A DNA stretch of 64,000 nt, from assembly GCA_029779535.1 (NCBI GenBank), contig JAKPAG010000125.1:35527-99526 (forward strand), in the 5' to 3' direction. How positions within the stretch are numbered: position 1 is the stretch's first letter; every line of letters begins with the position of its first letter. The stretch comes from Pseudomonadota bacterium. GTDB lineage: Bacteria > Pseudomonadota > Alphaproteobacteria > Sphingomonadales > Sphingomonadaceae. The notes beneath the pieces were generated by a model. It was not told where the DNA came from. It did no database searches and worked only from the letters and a program-made list of their open reading frames with translations. Below, piece after piece: positions 1 to 10,342 of the stretch. Both the position numbers and the translations under genes were made by a program.

Positions 1-1854
1 TCGCTCAAGGCATTGGTCGAAAACACTCTTTCGGAATTCATCCGCCAGGCCGACCAGCTCGATACCATAACCGGCCAGCGCTTCGCCGCGCTGGCCCAGC
101 AGAGCGAGGAATTCCGGACCCGCTTGGACGGCCAAGAAGTGGAAGCACTGGCGGCAGTCCGCAGCCGCGCCAATGCGCTGGAGACCGAACTGGAACGCGC
201 GCGCGAATTGCTCGATGCGCAGGAGGCCGAGAGCCTCACTTCGCTGCGCGCGCGGCTCAGCGCGGTGCGCGATGAAGGGGCTGTGATCGGGCGTTCGCTG
301 CGCGAGGCGGAAACCACCGCGCTGGAGAGCTGGCGCGAAGCAATCGTTCGGCTGGAAGATCAACTGCGCGAAGCCATAGCCAAGATCGCCGATGTCGATG
401 CCAAGGCGCTGGAAGCCGCGCGCAACCGGCTGACCGAACTCGCCAGGGAAGCGGAAGACGCCGACGCCCGCATGGCCGAGCGCGACCGTCTGTTCGCCGA
501 AGAAATCGAACGCCGACGCAATGAAATTGCTGCCCAGGGCGAAGCCTTCAGCGAGCGCCTCAATGCGCAGCTCGCCCAGCTTGACGCCGCAATTGCCGAA
601 CGCCGCGCCGAGCAGGACAACCACGGCCGGAAGATGACCGAGCATGGCGAAGCGATCGCTGCGCAGCTTGGCGCCTTTGCCACGCTAATGGGCAAGGCCG
701 CAGATCACGCGCGCGACGTCGAACAAGGCACCGCGAGCAGCCTTGCCCGCCTGACCGAGAACCTGACACTGAGCCGCGCCGCGCTGGCTGGCACGGATAC
801 TGCGGTCAACAAGTTGACTGACAACAGCGTGCGGCTGCTCGAACTGATCCAGGCCAGCGTGCAGCACAGCTGCCACGATCTGCCTCAGGCCATGCAGCAC
901 AGCGAAGCTCGCCTGCGCGAGATCGAGGAGCGCGCCGCCGCCCTCAAGAGCCTGCTTGCCGAAGCCGAAGGCCAGGGCAGCGCTCTCACCGGCCACATCC
1001 AGCAAGGACAAGCCATGCTGGCGGGCGCACTGGGCGAGATCGAGACGCTGCACGGACGAATCGGTGGTCATGTCAGCGAACATGGTGAAGAACTGACCCG
1101 GCTGACCCGCTCGCTCGAACAGATCCGCAGTGAAAGCGAGGCCCTGTCCGGTCACGCGCAGGGCGAACTCAAGGCCGCGATCGAAGCCCTGAACGTTGCC
1201 GCAAGCTCGGCCGTTGCCGAGATCGGCGAGATGAGTGCCTCTTCGATCAAGGCGCTGGCCGAACGGCTGGGTGAGGAAAGCGCCCAGGCGATCGAGCAGG
1301 CGATGCGCAGCCGCGCGGCCGAAGTGGCCGGGCAGCTCGAACTGGCCGCCGAGCAGGCCGCCGGGGTCAGCCGCGAAGCCGCGATCCAGCTGCGCGACCA
1401 GCTGGCCAAGGTCAACGAGTTGGCGGGTCATCTCGAACGCCGGGTCGCCCATGCCCGAAGCCGCGCCGAGGAGCAGGTCGATAACGACTTTGCCCGCCGG
1501 GTGGCGCTGATCACCGAATCGCTCAATTCAAACGCCATCGACATCGCGCGGGCGATGGACATGGACGTATCCGACAGCGCCTGGGCGGCCTACCTGCGCG
1601 GGGATCGCGGCGTATTCACGCGCCGTGCGGTCAAACTGCTCGACACGCCCGAGGCGAAGTCAGTCGCCCATCTTTACGTGAACGACCACGATTTCCGCGA
1701 ACATGTCAGCCGCTACATCCACGATTTCGAAGCGATGCTGCGACAACTGCTCTCCACCCGCGATGGTCATGCGTTGGGGGTCACCCTGCTCTCGTCGGAT
1801 ATGGGTAAGCTCTATGTTGCGCTGGCCCAGTCGATCGAACGACTGCGCAAGTAG
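1..1854 (+). CDS. Coiled-coil protein, 5'-truncated by the window edge
   Basis: The reading frame is open from the first base, so the beginning of the gene lies outside the window; a TTG at 13 is only an internal codon. The visible ~617 residues are almost entirely charged, Ala/Glu/Arg-rich alpha-helix with continuous heptad character to about residue 490. A compact globular tail of roughly 120 residues follows and ends in ...SIERLRK. I recognise the layout from alphaproteobacterial proteins annotated only as hypothetical or ATPase-like, but no nucleotide-binding motif is visible here. A membrane anchor or enzymatic domain could sit in the missing N-terminus. It converges on the DUF1467 gene with a gap of six bases. 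Function unknown. Confidence 0.75.
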   Translation, partial: SLKALVENTLSEFIRQADQLDTITGQRFAALAQQSEEFRTRLDGQEVEALAAVRSRANALETELERARELLDAQEAESLTSLRARLSAVRDEGAVIGRSLREAETTALESWREAIVRLEDQLREAIAKIADVDAKALEAARNRLTELAREAEDADARMAERDRLFAEEIERRRNEIAAQGEAFSERLNAQLAQLDAAIAERRAEQDNHGRKMTEHGEAIAAQLGAFATLMGKAADHARDVEQGTASSLARLTENLTLSRAALAGTDTAVNKLTDNSVRLLELIQASVQHSCHDLPQAMQHSEARLREIEERAAALKSLLAEAEGQGSALTGHIQQGQAMLAGALGEIETLHGRIGGHVSEHGEELTRLTRSLEQIRSESEALSGHAQGELKAAIEALNVAASSAVAEIGEMSASSIKALAERLGEESAQAIEQAMRSRAAEVAGQLELAAEQAAGVSREAAIQLRDQLAKVNELAGHLERRVAHARSRAEEQVDNDFARRVALITESLNSNAIDIARAMDMDVSDSAWAAYLRGDRGVFTRRAVKLLDTPEAKSVAHLYVNDHDFREHVSRYIHDFEAMLRQLLSTRDGHALGVTLLSSDMGKLYVALAQSIERLRK

Positions 1855-1860
1855 CGCGGC

Positions 1861-2145
1861 CTATTGACCGATCAGGCCCGGAAACCAGCGGGTAATGTCG
1901 AGATCTTCAGGCACGATCCAACCATTGATATAATTGATATAATAGAGCGCGAAGAATACCAGCCCCAGCACCGAGGCGCGCCGGGCGATCTTGCGCGGAT
2001 TGAAATGCGCCGGGGCGCTCTGCGCCTGGCCGGGCACCTTCGGTAAACCGGCCTCATCGTGGGTGCGCACGCCGAACGGCAGCATGAAGATCGCCGCCAT
2101 CACCCAGAACAGCGCGTAGATCGCAATCATCGACGTCAGCTTCAT
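1861..2145 (-). CDS. DUF1467 family small membrane protein
   Basis: A 94-residue protein with two predicted transmembrane helices, about residues 5-24 and 58-77, joined by a loop containing a Pro-rich PKVPGQAQSAP stretch. The length and the two-helix plan match the DUF1467 family, which is found almost only in alphaproteobacteria. It is the last gene of the long nuo-birA-coaX-rnj run and starts 4 nt after the rnj stop, so it is probably co-transcribed. No function is established for the family; its constant position beside RNase J and complex I genes is the only clue. Confidence 0.85.
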   Translation of the reverse strand: MKLTSMIAIYALFWVMAAIFMLPFGVRTHDEAGLPKVPGQAQSAPAHFNPRKIARRASVLGLVFFALYYINYINGWIVPEDLDITRWFPGLIGQ

Positions 2146-2149
2146 AGCC

Positions 2150-3787
2150 TCAGGCCTCCGGCAGGATCACGCGCACCTGGGGCTTTTTGCCCGACCAGCG
2201 CGTTGCGGCGCGGCGAGCGGCAAGCCGCGCCGCTTCGGTAATGGCATCGCGGTCGTGCCGCTGGCCGCCCTTGAGCTTGGTCAGGGCCACGGCCACATCC
2301 TCGCGCGCTTCCTCGACAAATTCGTCATAGTCCTCGTCCAGCGGCAGGCCGACGCCTTCGACATGGACCCGGCCCTTGCCGTCGAGCACAACGATCACCA
2401 GTCCGTTATATGCCAGGCGGCGGCGCATCACCATCGCCTCGCCATCGGCGGGCACGATCAGGTCACCGTCCAGCACCAAGCGGCCGGCGCGTACCTCGCC
2501 GAACTTCCCCGGCTTGCCGGGGGCAAGCCGCACCAGATCCCCGTTCTGCTGCACCACCGTCTGCCTGATCCCGCAAGCCTTGCCGAGCCGGGCCTGCTCT
2601 TTCATGTGCCGCACTTCACCGTGGACCGGCATCAGGATCTGCGGCCGCAGCCAACCATAGAGCGCTTCAAGCTCTGGCCGGCCGGGGTGCCCGGAAACGT
2701 GGATTTCGGCCTGTCGGTCGGTAACGATCACGACATCGCGCGCCGCCAGGCGGTTCTGGATGCGGCCGATCGCCAATTCATTGCCGGGGATCTGCCGGCT
2801 GGAAAACAGCACGACATCTCCTGCTTCCAGGCCAATCTGGTGGCTGTCCTCGGCAATCCGTGCCAGCGCCGCGCGCGGTTCACCCTGCCCGCCGGTCGCC
2901 ACGATGAGGACTTCGCCGCGCGGCAGGTTCATCGCCGTGTCGAAATCGACTGTCTGCGGAAAGTGCTTGAGATAGCCGGATGCCTGCCCCGCGCGGATGA
3001 TCCGGTCGAGCGAGCGTCCGGCCACGCACAGCCGCCTGTTTGCCGCCTCGGCTACTTCGGCAAGCGTCTGAAGCCTGGCGACATTCGAGGCGAAAGTGGT
3101 CACCAGCACGCGGCGCCCCTGGTGGCGACGTACTTCGTCCAGCAGCGCCTGCCGCACCGCGCCTTCGGACCCGGAGGCGGAAGGATTGAACACGTTGGTC
3201 GAATCGCAAACCAGCGCCAGCACGCCTTCGTCGCCGATCTGGGTCAGCTGCGCCGGGGTTGCCGGAGTCCCGATCAGCGGCTCGTCGTCCAGCTTCCAGT
3301 CGCCAGTATGGAAGATCCGCCCATGCGGCGTGTCGATCACCAGCGCGTTACCTTCGGCGATCGAGTGGGCCAGCGGGACATAGCGCACGCCGAAAGGGCC
3401 AAGCTGGATCGGATCGAGGTGGTCGATCACCTTGAGCTCGACGTCGCCGGCAATACCCGCTTCGGCCAGCTTTTCGTTGACCAGTCGCGCGGTGAACGGC
3501 GTGGCATAAAGCGGAACGCCCAGTTCCTTGGCGAAATAGGGCACCGCGCCGATGTGATCTTCGTGCCCGTGGGTCAGAACGATACCAACGAGGTCCTTGC
3601 GGCGCTCCTCGATGAATTCAAGATCGGCAAAGACCAGCTCGACCCCGGGATATTCCGTTCCGCTGAAGGTCATCCCAAGGTCGACCATCAGCCACTTGCC
3701 CTCGCAGCCATAGAGATTGACGTTCATGCCAATCTCGCCCGAGCCGCCGAGCGCGCAAAACAGCAGTTCCTTGCCGGGCCTGGTCAT
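2150..3787 (-). CDS. rnj: Ribonuclease J (metallo-beta-lactamase RNase)
   Basis: A 545-residue beta-CASP metallo-beta-lactamase nuclease. The N-terminal lobe has the zinc motif HGHEDHIG near residues 73-80, and further ligand motifs follow (LAHSIAEGN, HTGDWKLD). The beta-CASP part and the distal HVSGHPGR and PVHGEVRH motifs complete the RNase J signature, and a C-terminal domain of about 100 residues follows. RNase J combines endonuclease and 5'-3' exonuclease activity in rRNA maturation and mRNA decay. The ATG at 3787 shares one base with the coaX stop (TGATG); a GTG one codon upstream at 3790 is possible. RNase E is also encoded in this window. Confidence 0.95.
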   Translation of the reverse strand: MTRPGKELLFCALGGSGEIGMNVNLYGCEGKWLMVDLGMTFSGTEYPGVELVFADLEFIEERRKDLVGIVLTHGHEDHIGAVPYFAKELGVPLYATPFTARLVNEKLAEAGIAGDVELKVIDHLDPIQLGPFGVRYVPLAHSIAEGNALVIDTPHGRIFHTGDWKLDDEPLIGTPATPAQLTQIGDEGVLALVCDSTNVFNPSASGSEGAVRQALLDEVRRHQGRRVLVTTFASNVARLQTLAEVAEAANRRLCVAGRSLDRIIRAGQASGYLKHFPQTVDFDTAMNLPRGEVLIVATGGQGEPRAALARIAEDSHQIGLEAGDVVLFSSRQIPGNELAIGRIQNRLAARDVVIVTDRQAEIHVSGHPGRPELEALYGWLRPQILMPVHGEVRHMKEQARLGKACGIRQTVVQQNGDLVRLAPGKPGKFGEVRAGRLVLDGDLIVPADGEAMVMRRRLAYNGLVIVVLDGKGRVHVEGVGLPLDEDYDEFVEEAREDVAVALTKLKGGQRHDRDAITEAARLAARRAATRWSGKKPQVRVILPEA

Positions 3788-4569
3788 CACGCGGGCCTGC
3801 TGGCCTTTTCCGCAAGGATCGCCATGCCTTCCAGCGTCAGGTCAGGATCGACCGCGTCGAACAGGCTGGTGTGCTTCTGGAACAGGATGGCCAGGCCGCC
3901 GGTGGCGATCACCTTGGCCGGTCGGGCGATTTCCGCCCGCATCCGCGCGATCAGTCCTTCCATCATCGCGACATAGCCCCAGAACACCCCGATCAGCATC
4001 TGGTCCTCGGTGTTTCGGCCGATCACGCTGTCATTACGCGGGCTTTCGATGGCGATGCGCGGCAGCTTGGCAGTGTTGCCGAGCAGCGCGTCGAGCGACA
4101 AGTTGATCCCCGGGGCGATCGAGCCGCCCTTGTAGGCGCCGTTAAAGTCGATCACGTCAAAGGTGGTGGCCGTGCCGAAATCGACCACGATCAGATCGCC
4201 CGGATACTTGGCATGGGCGGCAATTGCATTGACCGCCCTGTCCGCGCCGAGCGAGCGCGGCTCGTCCACGTCGATTTCCATGCCGTAGTCGACCGGCGCG
4301 ATCCCGGCGACAAGTGCGGGGACCTTGAAATACTTGTCAGCCAGCACCTGCAGATTGTGCAGCGCGCGCGGTACGACGGTCGAAATGATGATCTGGGTGA
4401 TAGCACTGCGCTCCACCCCCTCGATTTCGAGCAGCTGCATCAGCCACACGGCATATTCGTCGCCAGTGCGGCGCGGATCGGTGGCGATGCGCCAACGGGC
4501 CTTGATCGTGCGGCCTTCGAACAGCGCGAAGACGACATTGGTGTTCCCGACATCGACGGCGAGCAGCAT
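3787..4569 (-). CDS. coaX: Type III pantothenate kinase
   Basis: A 260-residue CoaX, first enzyme of coenzyme A synthesis (pantothenate to 4'-phosphopantothenate). The N-terminal phosphate-binding motif DVGNTN is at residues 6-11, GADR at about 108-111 contributes to the pantothenate site, and DFGTATTFD at about 130-138 and GGSIAPG at about 148-154 are further family motifs. The reading frame continues upstream without a stop, but the ATG at 4569 gives the canonical [11 protein letters not shown] start and has a GAGGA ribosome-binding site. It lies 10 bases after birA and overlaps rnj by one base. Confidence 0.96.
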   Translation of the reverse strand: MLLAVDVGNTNVVFALFEGRTIKARWRIATDPRRTGDEYAVWLMQLLEIEGVERSAITQIIISTVVPRALHNLQVLADKYFKVPALVAGIAPVDYGMEIDVDEPRSLGADRAVNAIAAHAKYPGDLIVVDFGTATTFDVIDFNGAYKGGSIAPGINLSLDALLGNTAKLPRIAIESPRNDSVIGRNTEDQMLIGVFWGYVAMMEGLIARMRAEIARPAKVIATGGLAILFQKHTSLFDAVDPDLTLEGMAILAEKASRPA

Positions 4570-4579
4570 GGTATGATCC

Positions 4580-5299
4580 TCAGTTGCCAGAAGCGAGGCG
4601 AACCTCGCCCGCGTGGATGGCACGGGTCGTGCCGTCAGCCAAGCGCAGTTGCAAGGCCCCATCTGCGGCCAGCCCCACGAAAGTGCCACGCAAGGGTTCC
4701 TCCCCCGGCTCGCCGACCAGCAAGGGCGTGCCTGCGGGATGGCCCACGGCAATCCAGCGGCGTACCAGCGGCTCAAGCCCGAAGGTGCGCCAGCGTTCCA
4801 CCTCCTGGGCGAACAGGCGGGCGAGGGTCGCGGCCAACAGGTCACGGTCAGGCGGCGGGCCAAAAGCGGACAGGGCGATGGTTTCACGTCCTTCCACCGC
4901 AGGGGCCTGCGCGAGGTTGACGCCGATGCCGACGATGATCCCCTGCCCCGCCCCTTCGAGCAGGATGCCGCACAACTTGGCGCCGCCGATCAGCACGTCG
5001 TTGGGCCATTTCAGAACGGCCCGGCGCGGCGGCGGAATCAGCGACGAGACCGTTTCGAACACCGCCAGGCCGGCGACCAGCGCCAGAGTGCCGGGCAGCG
5101 GATCGCCTGGGCGGCGTTCCACCCAGGTCGAACCCATGAAGTTGCCCAGCCCATCAAACCATGTCCGTCCCTGCCGGCCGCGCCCGGCGGTCTGACGGTC
5201 GGCAACCAGCCAGTCGCCCTCGCGCAGCGCATCGCCCGCCGCCACACGGGCGGCGAGGTCGGCATTGGTGGAACCGGTTTCGGCGACCGTGTGGATCAA
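4580..5299 (-). CDS. birA: Biotin-[acetyl-CoA-carboxylase] ligase, short form without HTH
   Basis: A 239-residue biotin protein ligase that attaches biotin to carboxylase carrier domains. The biotin/ATP motif GRGRQGR is at residues 39-45 and KWPNDVLI begins at about 97. It is shorter than E. coli BirA because the N-terminal DNA-binding domain is absent, so it should be a ligase and not a repressor. The likely start is the TTG at 5299, which overlaps the nuoN stop by 4 nt (TTGA); upstream of it the frame is only the out-of-frame shadow of nuoN. No good Shine-Dalgarno is visible, so translation is probably coupled to nuoN. Confidence 0.93.
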   Translation of the reverse strand: MIHTVAETGSTNADLAARVAAGDALREGDWLVADRQTAGRGRQGRTWFDGLGNFMGSTWVERRPGDPLPGTLALVAGLAVFETVSSLIPPPRRAVLKWPNDVLIGGAKLCGILLEGAGQGIIVGIGVNLAQAPAVEGRETIALSAFGPPPDRDLLAATLARLFAQEVERWRTFGLEPLVRRWIAVGHPAGTPLLVGEPGEEPLRGTFVGLAADGALQLRLADGTTRAIHAGEVRLASGN

Positions 5300-6762
5300 G
5301 CGGCGTGAAACAGCGCGGCGGCGGCGGCGGCAGCCAGCCCACCCAGGCACTTGGTCAGCAGATACCCGGCTGGCGAGATGAACAGCGCCGATGCGGCAAG
5401 CAGCGCCTGGTGGATCCAGTCGCTGTGCCGGACGGCCTTCATCGCCGGCTCGTCGAAGTACATCACCTTCACCACCTTGAGGTAGTAGAAAGCGCCGATC
5501 ACGCTGGCGGCGATCCCGATCACGGCGAGCGGGAGCAGCCCGGCCTCGACCGCGGCCTGAAAGACCACGAACTTGCCCCAGAAGCCGAACAGCGGCGGAA
5601 TGCCAGCCAAGCTGAACATAACCATGGCAAGACACGCGGCGAGCACCTTGCGGTGGCTCGACAGGCCGGCGATGTCCGCAATCTGTTCAACCTGGTTGCC
5701 GTTTTCGTCCTTGAGCATCAGCACGGCAACGAAGCCGCCAATGGTCATCGCCACGTAGATCGCCAGGTAAACCAGCATGCCCGCGGCCCCGGCCGGGGTC
5801 GCAGCCGCAAGGCCGATCAGCAGGAAGCCAACGTTGTTGATCGACGAATAGGCCAGCAGGCGCTTGATGTTCTGCTGCCCGATCGCCCCCAGCGCACCGA
5901 CCACGATCGAAGCCAGCGCGGCAAAGATCACGATCTGCTGCCAGGCGGAGACCTGGCTGCCAAAGGCTTCAAGCGCAACCCGCATGGTCAGCGCCAAAGC
6001 CGCCACCTTGGGGGCCGAAGCGAAGAACGTGGTGACCGGGGTGGGCGCGCCTTCATAAACGTCGGGCGTCCACATGTGGAACGGCACCGCGCTGATCTTG
6101 AAGGCAAGGCCGGCCAGCACGAAGGTCACGCCGAATAGCGCGCCGGTCGAAACGCCGCTCTGCAGCGCCGCGGAAATGCCGGCGAAGCTGGTGGTGCCGG
6201 TGAAGCCGTAGGTAAGGCTAATCCCGAACAACAGAATCCCGCTGGCGAGCGCGCCGAGCACGAAATACTTGAGCCCCGCTTCGGCCGAACGGTCATCGTC
6301 CTTGAGGAAGGCGGCCAGCACATAGGCAGCGAGCGAGTTGAGCTCGAGCCCGATGTACAGCGTCAAGAGGTTGGTGGCCGAAACCATGATCCCCATGCCG
6401 GCCGTCGCGAACAGCACCAGCACCGGATATTCCGGCCGGTAACCGCGGACCCGCTCGAAGAAAGCAGGCGCGATCAGCAGCGAGGCGCCGGCGGCTGCAT
6501 AGATCAGCAGCTTGGCGTAGGAGGCGAAAGCGTCAGCCGTAAAAAGACCGTAGAAGGCCAGCGTTTCGGCTCCGCGCACGCCGCCGAATGCCCAGGGCGC
6601 AACGATCGCGGCGGCAACGGCCAGGGTGGCAACAGCGAGCCAGGTGATCGCGCGGGCATCCCGCGCGGTCTTGGCCCAGGCCGAGCCGAGCAACAGGACG
6701 AGGCCCGCAACGCTCAGCAGTTCTTCAGGCGCAACCAGGCGCAGTGACTGGGACCAGTCCAT
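5296..6762 (-). CDS. nuoN: NADH-quinone oxidoreductase subunit N
   Basis: A 488-residue, multi-helix membrane subunit of complex I and one of the three antiporter-like proton-pumping subunits. It carries the proton-translocating Proton_antipo_M core, including KISAVPFHMWTPDVYEGAP and the following LAYSSINNVGFLL segment. It acts in the inner-membrane arm of NADH:ubiquinone oxidoreductase. The ATG shares a base with the nuoM stop (TGATG), and the 3' end overlaps birA. The order nuoL-M-N is as expected. Confidence 0.97.
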   Translation of the reverse strand: MDWSQSLRLVAPEELLSVAGLVLLLGSAWAKTARDARAITWLAVATLAVAAAIVAPWAFGGVRGAETLAFYGLFTADAFASYAKLLIYAAAGASLLIAPAFFERVRGYRPEYPVLVLFATAGMGIMVSATNLLTLYIGLELNSLAAYVLAAFLKDDDRSAEAGLKYFVLGALASGILLFGISLTYGFTGTTSFAGISAALQSGVSTGALFGVTFVLAGLAFKISAVPFHMWTPDVYEGAPTPVTTFFASAPKVAALALTMRVALEAFGSQVSAWQQIVIFAALASIVVGALGAIGQQNIKRLLAYSSINNVGFLLIGLAAATPAGAAGMLVYLAIYVAMTIGGFVAVLMLKDENGNQVEQIADIAGLSSHRKVLAACLAMVMFSLAGIPPLFGFWGKFVVFQAAVEAGLLPLAVIGIAASVIGAFYYLKVVKVMYFDEPAMKAVRHSDWIHQALLAASALFISPAGYLLTKCLGGLAAAAAAALFHAA

Positions 6763-8297
6763 CAGTGCGCCCCCTCATGCTGCGCAGGTTCGTGGTGTTC
6801 ACCGGCCGCCTTTGGCTTGCCGGCAGTGAGCTTCGCATCGCCTTCCGGGCGCGCCTGCGACAGCCGGGCGTCAAGCGCGGCAATGTCCTGGCGCATCGGG
6901 GCAAGGAAGCTTTCGGGATAGACGCCCATCCACAGCACGGCGGCGGCAATTGGCGCAAGCATCACCAGTTCACGCGCCGACAGGTCGGGCATGGCGGCGG
7001 CATCGGCGTTTTTCTGTTCGCCAAAGGCGATGCGGCGATAAAGGTAGAGCATGTAACCGGCCCCCAGGATAACCCCGGTCCCGGCGACGAAAGCCACCCA
7101 GCTCGACGCCTGGTAGACGCCGGACAGCGCCAGGAATTCGCCCACGAAGCCGCTGGTGGCAGGCAGGCCGACCGAGGCCATGGTGAACAGCATGAAGAAC
7201 AGCGCATACTTGGGCATGTTGATCGACAGCCCGCCGTAGCGATTGATCTCGCGGGTGTGCAGGCGGTCGTAGATCACGCCGACGCAGAGGAACAGCGCGC
7301 CCGAAACCAGCCCGTGGCTGAGCATCACGATCATCGCGCCTTCCAGTCCCTGAACGTTAAAGGCGAACAGACCGACCGTGACAATCGCCATGTGCGCGAC
7401 CGAAGAATAGGCAATCAGCTTCTTCATGTCGCTCTGCACCAGGGCGATCAGCGAAGTGACAACCACCGCAATCATCGACAGCGCAAAAACCACCCAAGCA
7501 AAGTGCGCGCTAGCCTCGGGGAACATCGGCAGGCTGAAGCGAATGAAGCCGTAACCGCCCATCTTGAGGAGCACGCCGGCCAGGATCACCGAACCGGCGG
7601 TCGGCGCCTGCACGTGCGCATCGGGCAGCCAGGTGTGGACCGGCCACATTGGCATCTTCACCGCAAAGCTGGCAAAGAAGGCCAGCCAGAGCCACTTCTG
7701 CGCCTCGACAGGGAAGTTGTATTCCATCAGCGTCGGAATGTCGGTCGTGCCGGCCTCGTTCACCATCCACAGCATGGCGATCAGCATCAGCACCGAACCC
7801 AGCAGGGTGTAGAGGAAGAACTTGTAGCTGGCGTAGATCCGGTCCACGCCGCCCCAGATGCCGATGATCAGGTACATCGGGATCAGCCCGGCTTCGAACA
7901 TGATGTAGAACAGGTACAGGTCCTGCGCCGCGAACACGCCGATCATCAGCGCTTCCATCAGCAGGAAGGCGGCCATGTATTCGCCCACACGCTTTTCGAT
8001 CGAGGCGCTGGCAAGGATGCAGATCGGCATCAGGAATACCGACAACTCGATCAGCATCAGGGCGATGCCGTCGATCCCGAGCTTCCAAGAGAAACCCGCG
8101 AACAAGGCCGCGTTTTCCTGGAACTGCCAGCGCGCGCCGCCGACATCGAACTGACTCCACAGAACGATGCCGAGCGCAAGGTCAATCAGGGTCGCCACCA
8201 GCGCGACGGTCCGCGCGGTGCGGCCATCGACCAGCAGACAGGCCACCGCGCCCAGCAGCGGCACGGCCAGCATCAGCGAAAGGATGTGATTCAACAT
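6762..8297 (-). CDS. nuoM: NADH-quinone oxidoreductase subunit M
   Basis: A 511-residue antiporter-like membrane subunit of complex I. Diagnostic segments are KMPMWPVHTWLPDAHVQAPT and KLIAYSSVAHMAIV, which carry the conserved lysines and histidine of the proton channel. The C-terminal ~30 residues form a charged His/Glu-rich tail (GEHHEPAQHEGAH). It follows nuoL by one base and overlaps nuoN, so it is part of the single nuo transcript. Confidence 0.97.
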   Translation of the reverse strand: MLNHILSLMLAVPLLGAVACLLVDGRTARTVALVATLIDLALGIVLWSQFDVGGARWQFQENAALFAGFSWKLGIDGIALMLIELSVFLMPICILASASIEKRVGEYMAAFLLMEALMIGVFAAQDLYLFYIMFEAGLIPMYLIIGIWGGVDRIYASYKFFLYTLLGSVLMLIAMLWMVNEAGTTDIPTLMEYNFPVEAQKWLWLAFFASFAVKMPMWPVHTWLPDAHVQAPTAGSVILAGVLLKMGGYGFIRFSLPMFPEASAHFAWVVFALSMIAVVVTSLIALVQSDMKKLIAYSSVAHMAIVTVGLFAFNVQGLEGAMIVMLSHGLVSGALFLCVGVIYDRLHTREINRYGGLSINMPKYALFFMLFTMASVGLPATSGFVGEFLALSGVYQASSWVAFVAGTGVILGAGYMLYLYRRIAFGEQKNADAAAMPDLSARELVMLAPIAAAVLWMGVYPESFLAPMRQDIAALDARLSQARPEGDAKLTAGKPKAAGEHHEPAQHEGAH

Positions 8298-8298
8298 A

Positions 8299-10335
8299 TC
8301 AGTGCACCATCACCCAGCTGATTGCCGCCGTCAGGCCCAGCAGCATGACCAGGGCATAGGAATAGAGGTAACCCGACTGGACCTTTTTCGCGGCCCGGCT
8401 GCCCTGCGCGACCACCCAGGCCGCGCCGTTGGGACCGAACCGGTCGATCAGCCCGATGTCGCCCAGTTTCCAGAACTTGTCACCCAGCCAGAAGGCGGGA
8501 CGGACGAACAGGAAGTCGTAGAGCTCGTCGAAGTACCACTTGTTGAAGACGAACTGGTGGACCACGCCAAGCTGCTCGACAAAGGCCGCGGGCAGTTTCG
8601 GGTTGCGGATATAGGCGAACCAGGCGGTGACGAAGCCCAGGGCCATGACCACGAATGGCGCCCACTTCACCCAGGTCGGCACGCCGTGCATGTGGTGGAT
8701 CAGCTCTTCGCTGAACGCCACGCTGCCCTGCCAGAAGTGCCCGGCCCCTTCGCTGATGAACGAATGGTGGAACAAGTAACCGGCAAAGATCGCGCCCAGC
8801 GTCAGCACGCCCAACGGGATCAGCATGTTGATCGGGCTTTCATGCGGGTGATAGCCGGCCGTGCCGTCATCATCATGGGCATGGCCATGATCGTCGTGAC
8901 CGTGGGCGTGATCGCCGTGGGCGTGCGCGTCATGGACAGCGTGCTGGATATGCTCGCTCTGCACCCAGCGCGGCTTGCCGTAGAAGGTCAGGAAGACCAG
9001 GCGCCACGAATAGAAGCTGGTCAGCAGCGCCGCCAGGATTCCCATCCAGAACCCGAACCGCCCGCTGTCGCTGGCCGAGGCATAGGCTGCCTCGAGGATC
9101 GAATCCTTCGAGTAGAACCCGGCAAAGCCGAACACGTCGACAATGCCCAGACCCGTGATCGCCAGCGTTCCGGCCAGCATCGCGTAATAGGTCAGCGGGA
9201 TGTGCTTACGCAGGCCGCCGTAATAGCGCATGTCCTGCTCATGGTGCATCGCGTGGATCACGCTGCCCGCGCCAAGGAACAGCAGCGCCTTGAAGAAGGC
9301 GTGGGTGAACAGGTGGAACATCGCCGCACCCGGCGCGCCGACGCCGGCAGCGACGAACATGTATCCCAGCTGCGAACAGGTCGAATAGGCGATGACGCGC
9401 TTGATGTCCCACTGCGTGGTGCCAATCGTCGCCGCGAAGAACAACGTGGCCGCACCGACATAGGTGACCACGTGCATCGCGGTTTCGCTGGTCTGGAACA
9501 TCGGCGACAGGCGGCAAACCATGAACACGCCCGCGGTCACCATGGTCGCGGCATGGATCAGCGCCGACACCGGGGTCGGGCCTTCCATCGCGTCAGGCAG
9601 CCAGGTGTGCAGGCCAAGCTGCGCCGACTTGCCCATCGCGCCGATGAACAGCAGGATGCACAGGATCGTCATCGTATCCCACTGCATGCCAAGGAAATGG
9701 ACGGTCGACCCTGCCATCGACGGCGCGCGGACCAGGATTTCCGGGATCGACACGGTGTTGAACACCAGGAAAGTGCCGAAGATCCCCAGCATGAAGCCAA
9801 GATCGCCAACGCGGTTGACCACGAACGCCTTGATCGCGGCGGCACTGGCCGAGGGCTTCCTGAACCAGAAGCCGATCAGCAGGTACGAGGCCAGGCCCAC
9901 GCCTTCCCAGCCAAAGAACATCTGGACCAGGTTGTCGGCGGTCACCAGCATCAGCATGGCGAAAGTAAACAAGCTGAGATAGGCGAAGAACCGCGGCTGA
10001 TCCGGGTCTTCGGCCATGTAGCCCCACGAATAGAGGTGAACCAGCGCCGAAACGGTAGTGATCACCACCAGCATGATCGCGGTCAGCGTGTCGACGCGCA
10101 GCGCCCAGTCAAATGTCAGGCTGCCCGAGCGGACCCATTGCAGCACCTGCACGACCTGCGGTTCGGCATGGCCCGAGACGAAGCTGATGAAGATCGGCCA
10201 CGACAGCGCGCAACTGATGAACAGTCCGGTGGTGGTCACCGACTTGGCCAGCGTGTTGCCCAGCGCGCGATTGCCCAGCCCGGCGATGGCCGAGGCGAGC
10301 AGCGGCAGGAAAACGATGAGGAGGATCGGATTCAC
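8299..10335 (-). CDS. nuoL: NADH-quinone oxidoreductase subunit L, with His/Asp-rich loop
   Basis: A 678-residue distal antiporter-like subunit of complex [21 protein letters not shown] and the [14 protein letters not shown] segment identify it, and the C-terminal part carries the expected lateral helix. It starts at a GTG (10335) preceded by AGGGGTAAGAGACTC, just downstream of nuoK. Oddly, residues 465-491 form a loop containing ten histidines and seven aspartates in 27 positions; such a segment is not part of the proton-pumping core. Whether it binds metal is unknown. Confidence 0.97.
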   Translation of the reverse strand: MNPILLIVFLPLLASAIAGLGNRALGNTLAKSVTTTGLFISCALSWPIFISFVSGHAEPQVVQVLQWVRSGSLTFDWALRVDTLTAIMLVVITTVSALVHLYSWGYMAEDPDQPRFFAYLSLFTFAMLMLVTADNLVQMFFGWEGVGLASYLLIGFWFRKPSASAAAIKAFVVNRVGDLGFMLGIFGTFLVFNTVSIPEILVRAPSMAGSTVHFLGMQWDTMTILCILLFIGAMGKSAQLGLHTWLPDAMEGPTPVSALIHAATMVTAGVFMVCRLSPMFQTSETAMHVVTYVGAATLFFAATIGTTQWDIKRVIAYSTCSQLGYMFVAAGVGAPGAAMFHLFTHAFFKALLFLGAGSVIHAMHHEQDMRYYGGLRKHIPLTYYAMLAGTLAITGLGIVDVFGFAGFYSKDSILEAAYASASDSGRFGFWMGILAALLTSFYSWRLVFLTFYGKPRWVQSEHIQHAVHDAHAHGDHAHGHDDHGHAHDDDGTAGYHPHESPINMLIPLGVLTLGAIFAGYLFHHSFISEGAGHFWQGSVAFSEELIHHMHGVPTWVKWAPFVVMALGFVTAWFAYIRNPKLPAAFVEQLGVVHQFVFNKWYFDELYDFLFVRPAFWLGDKFWKLGDIGLIDRFGPNGAAWVVAQGSRAAKKVQSGYLYSYALVMLLGLTAAISWVMVH

Positions 10336-10342
10336 GAGTCTC

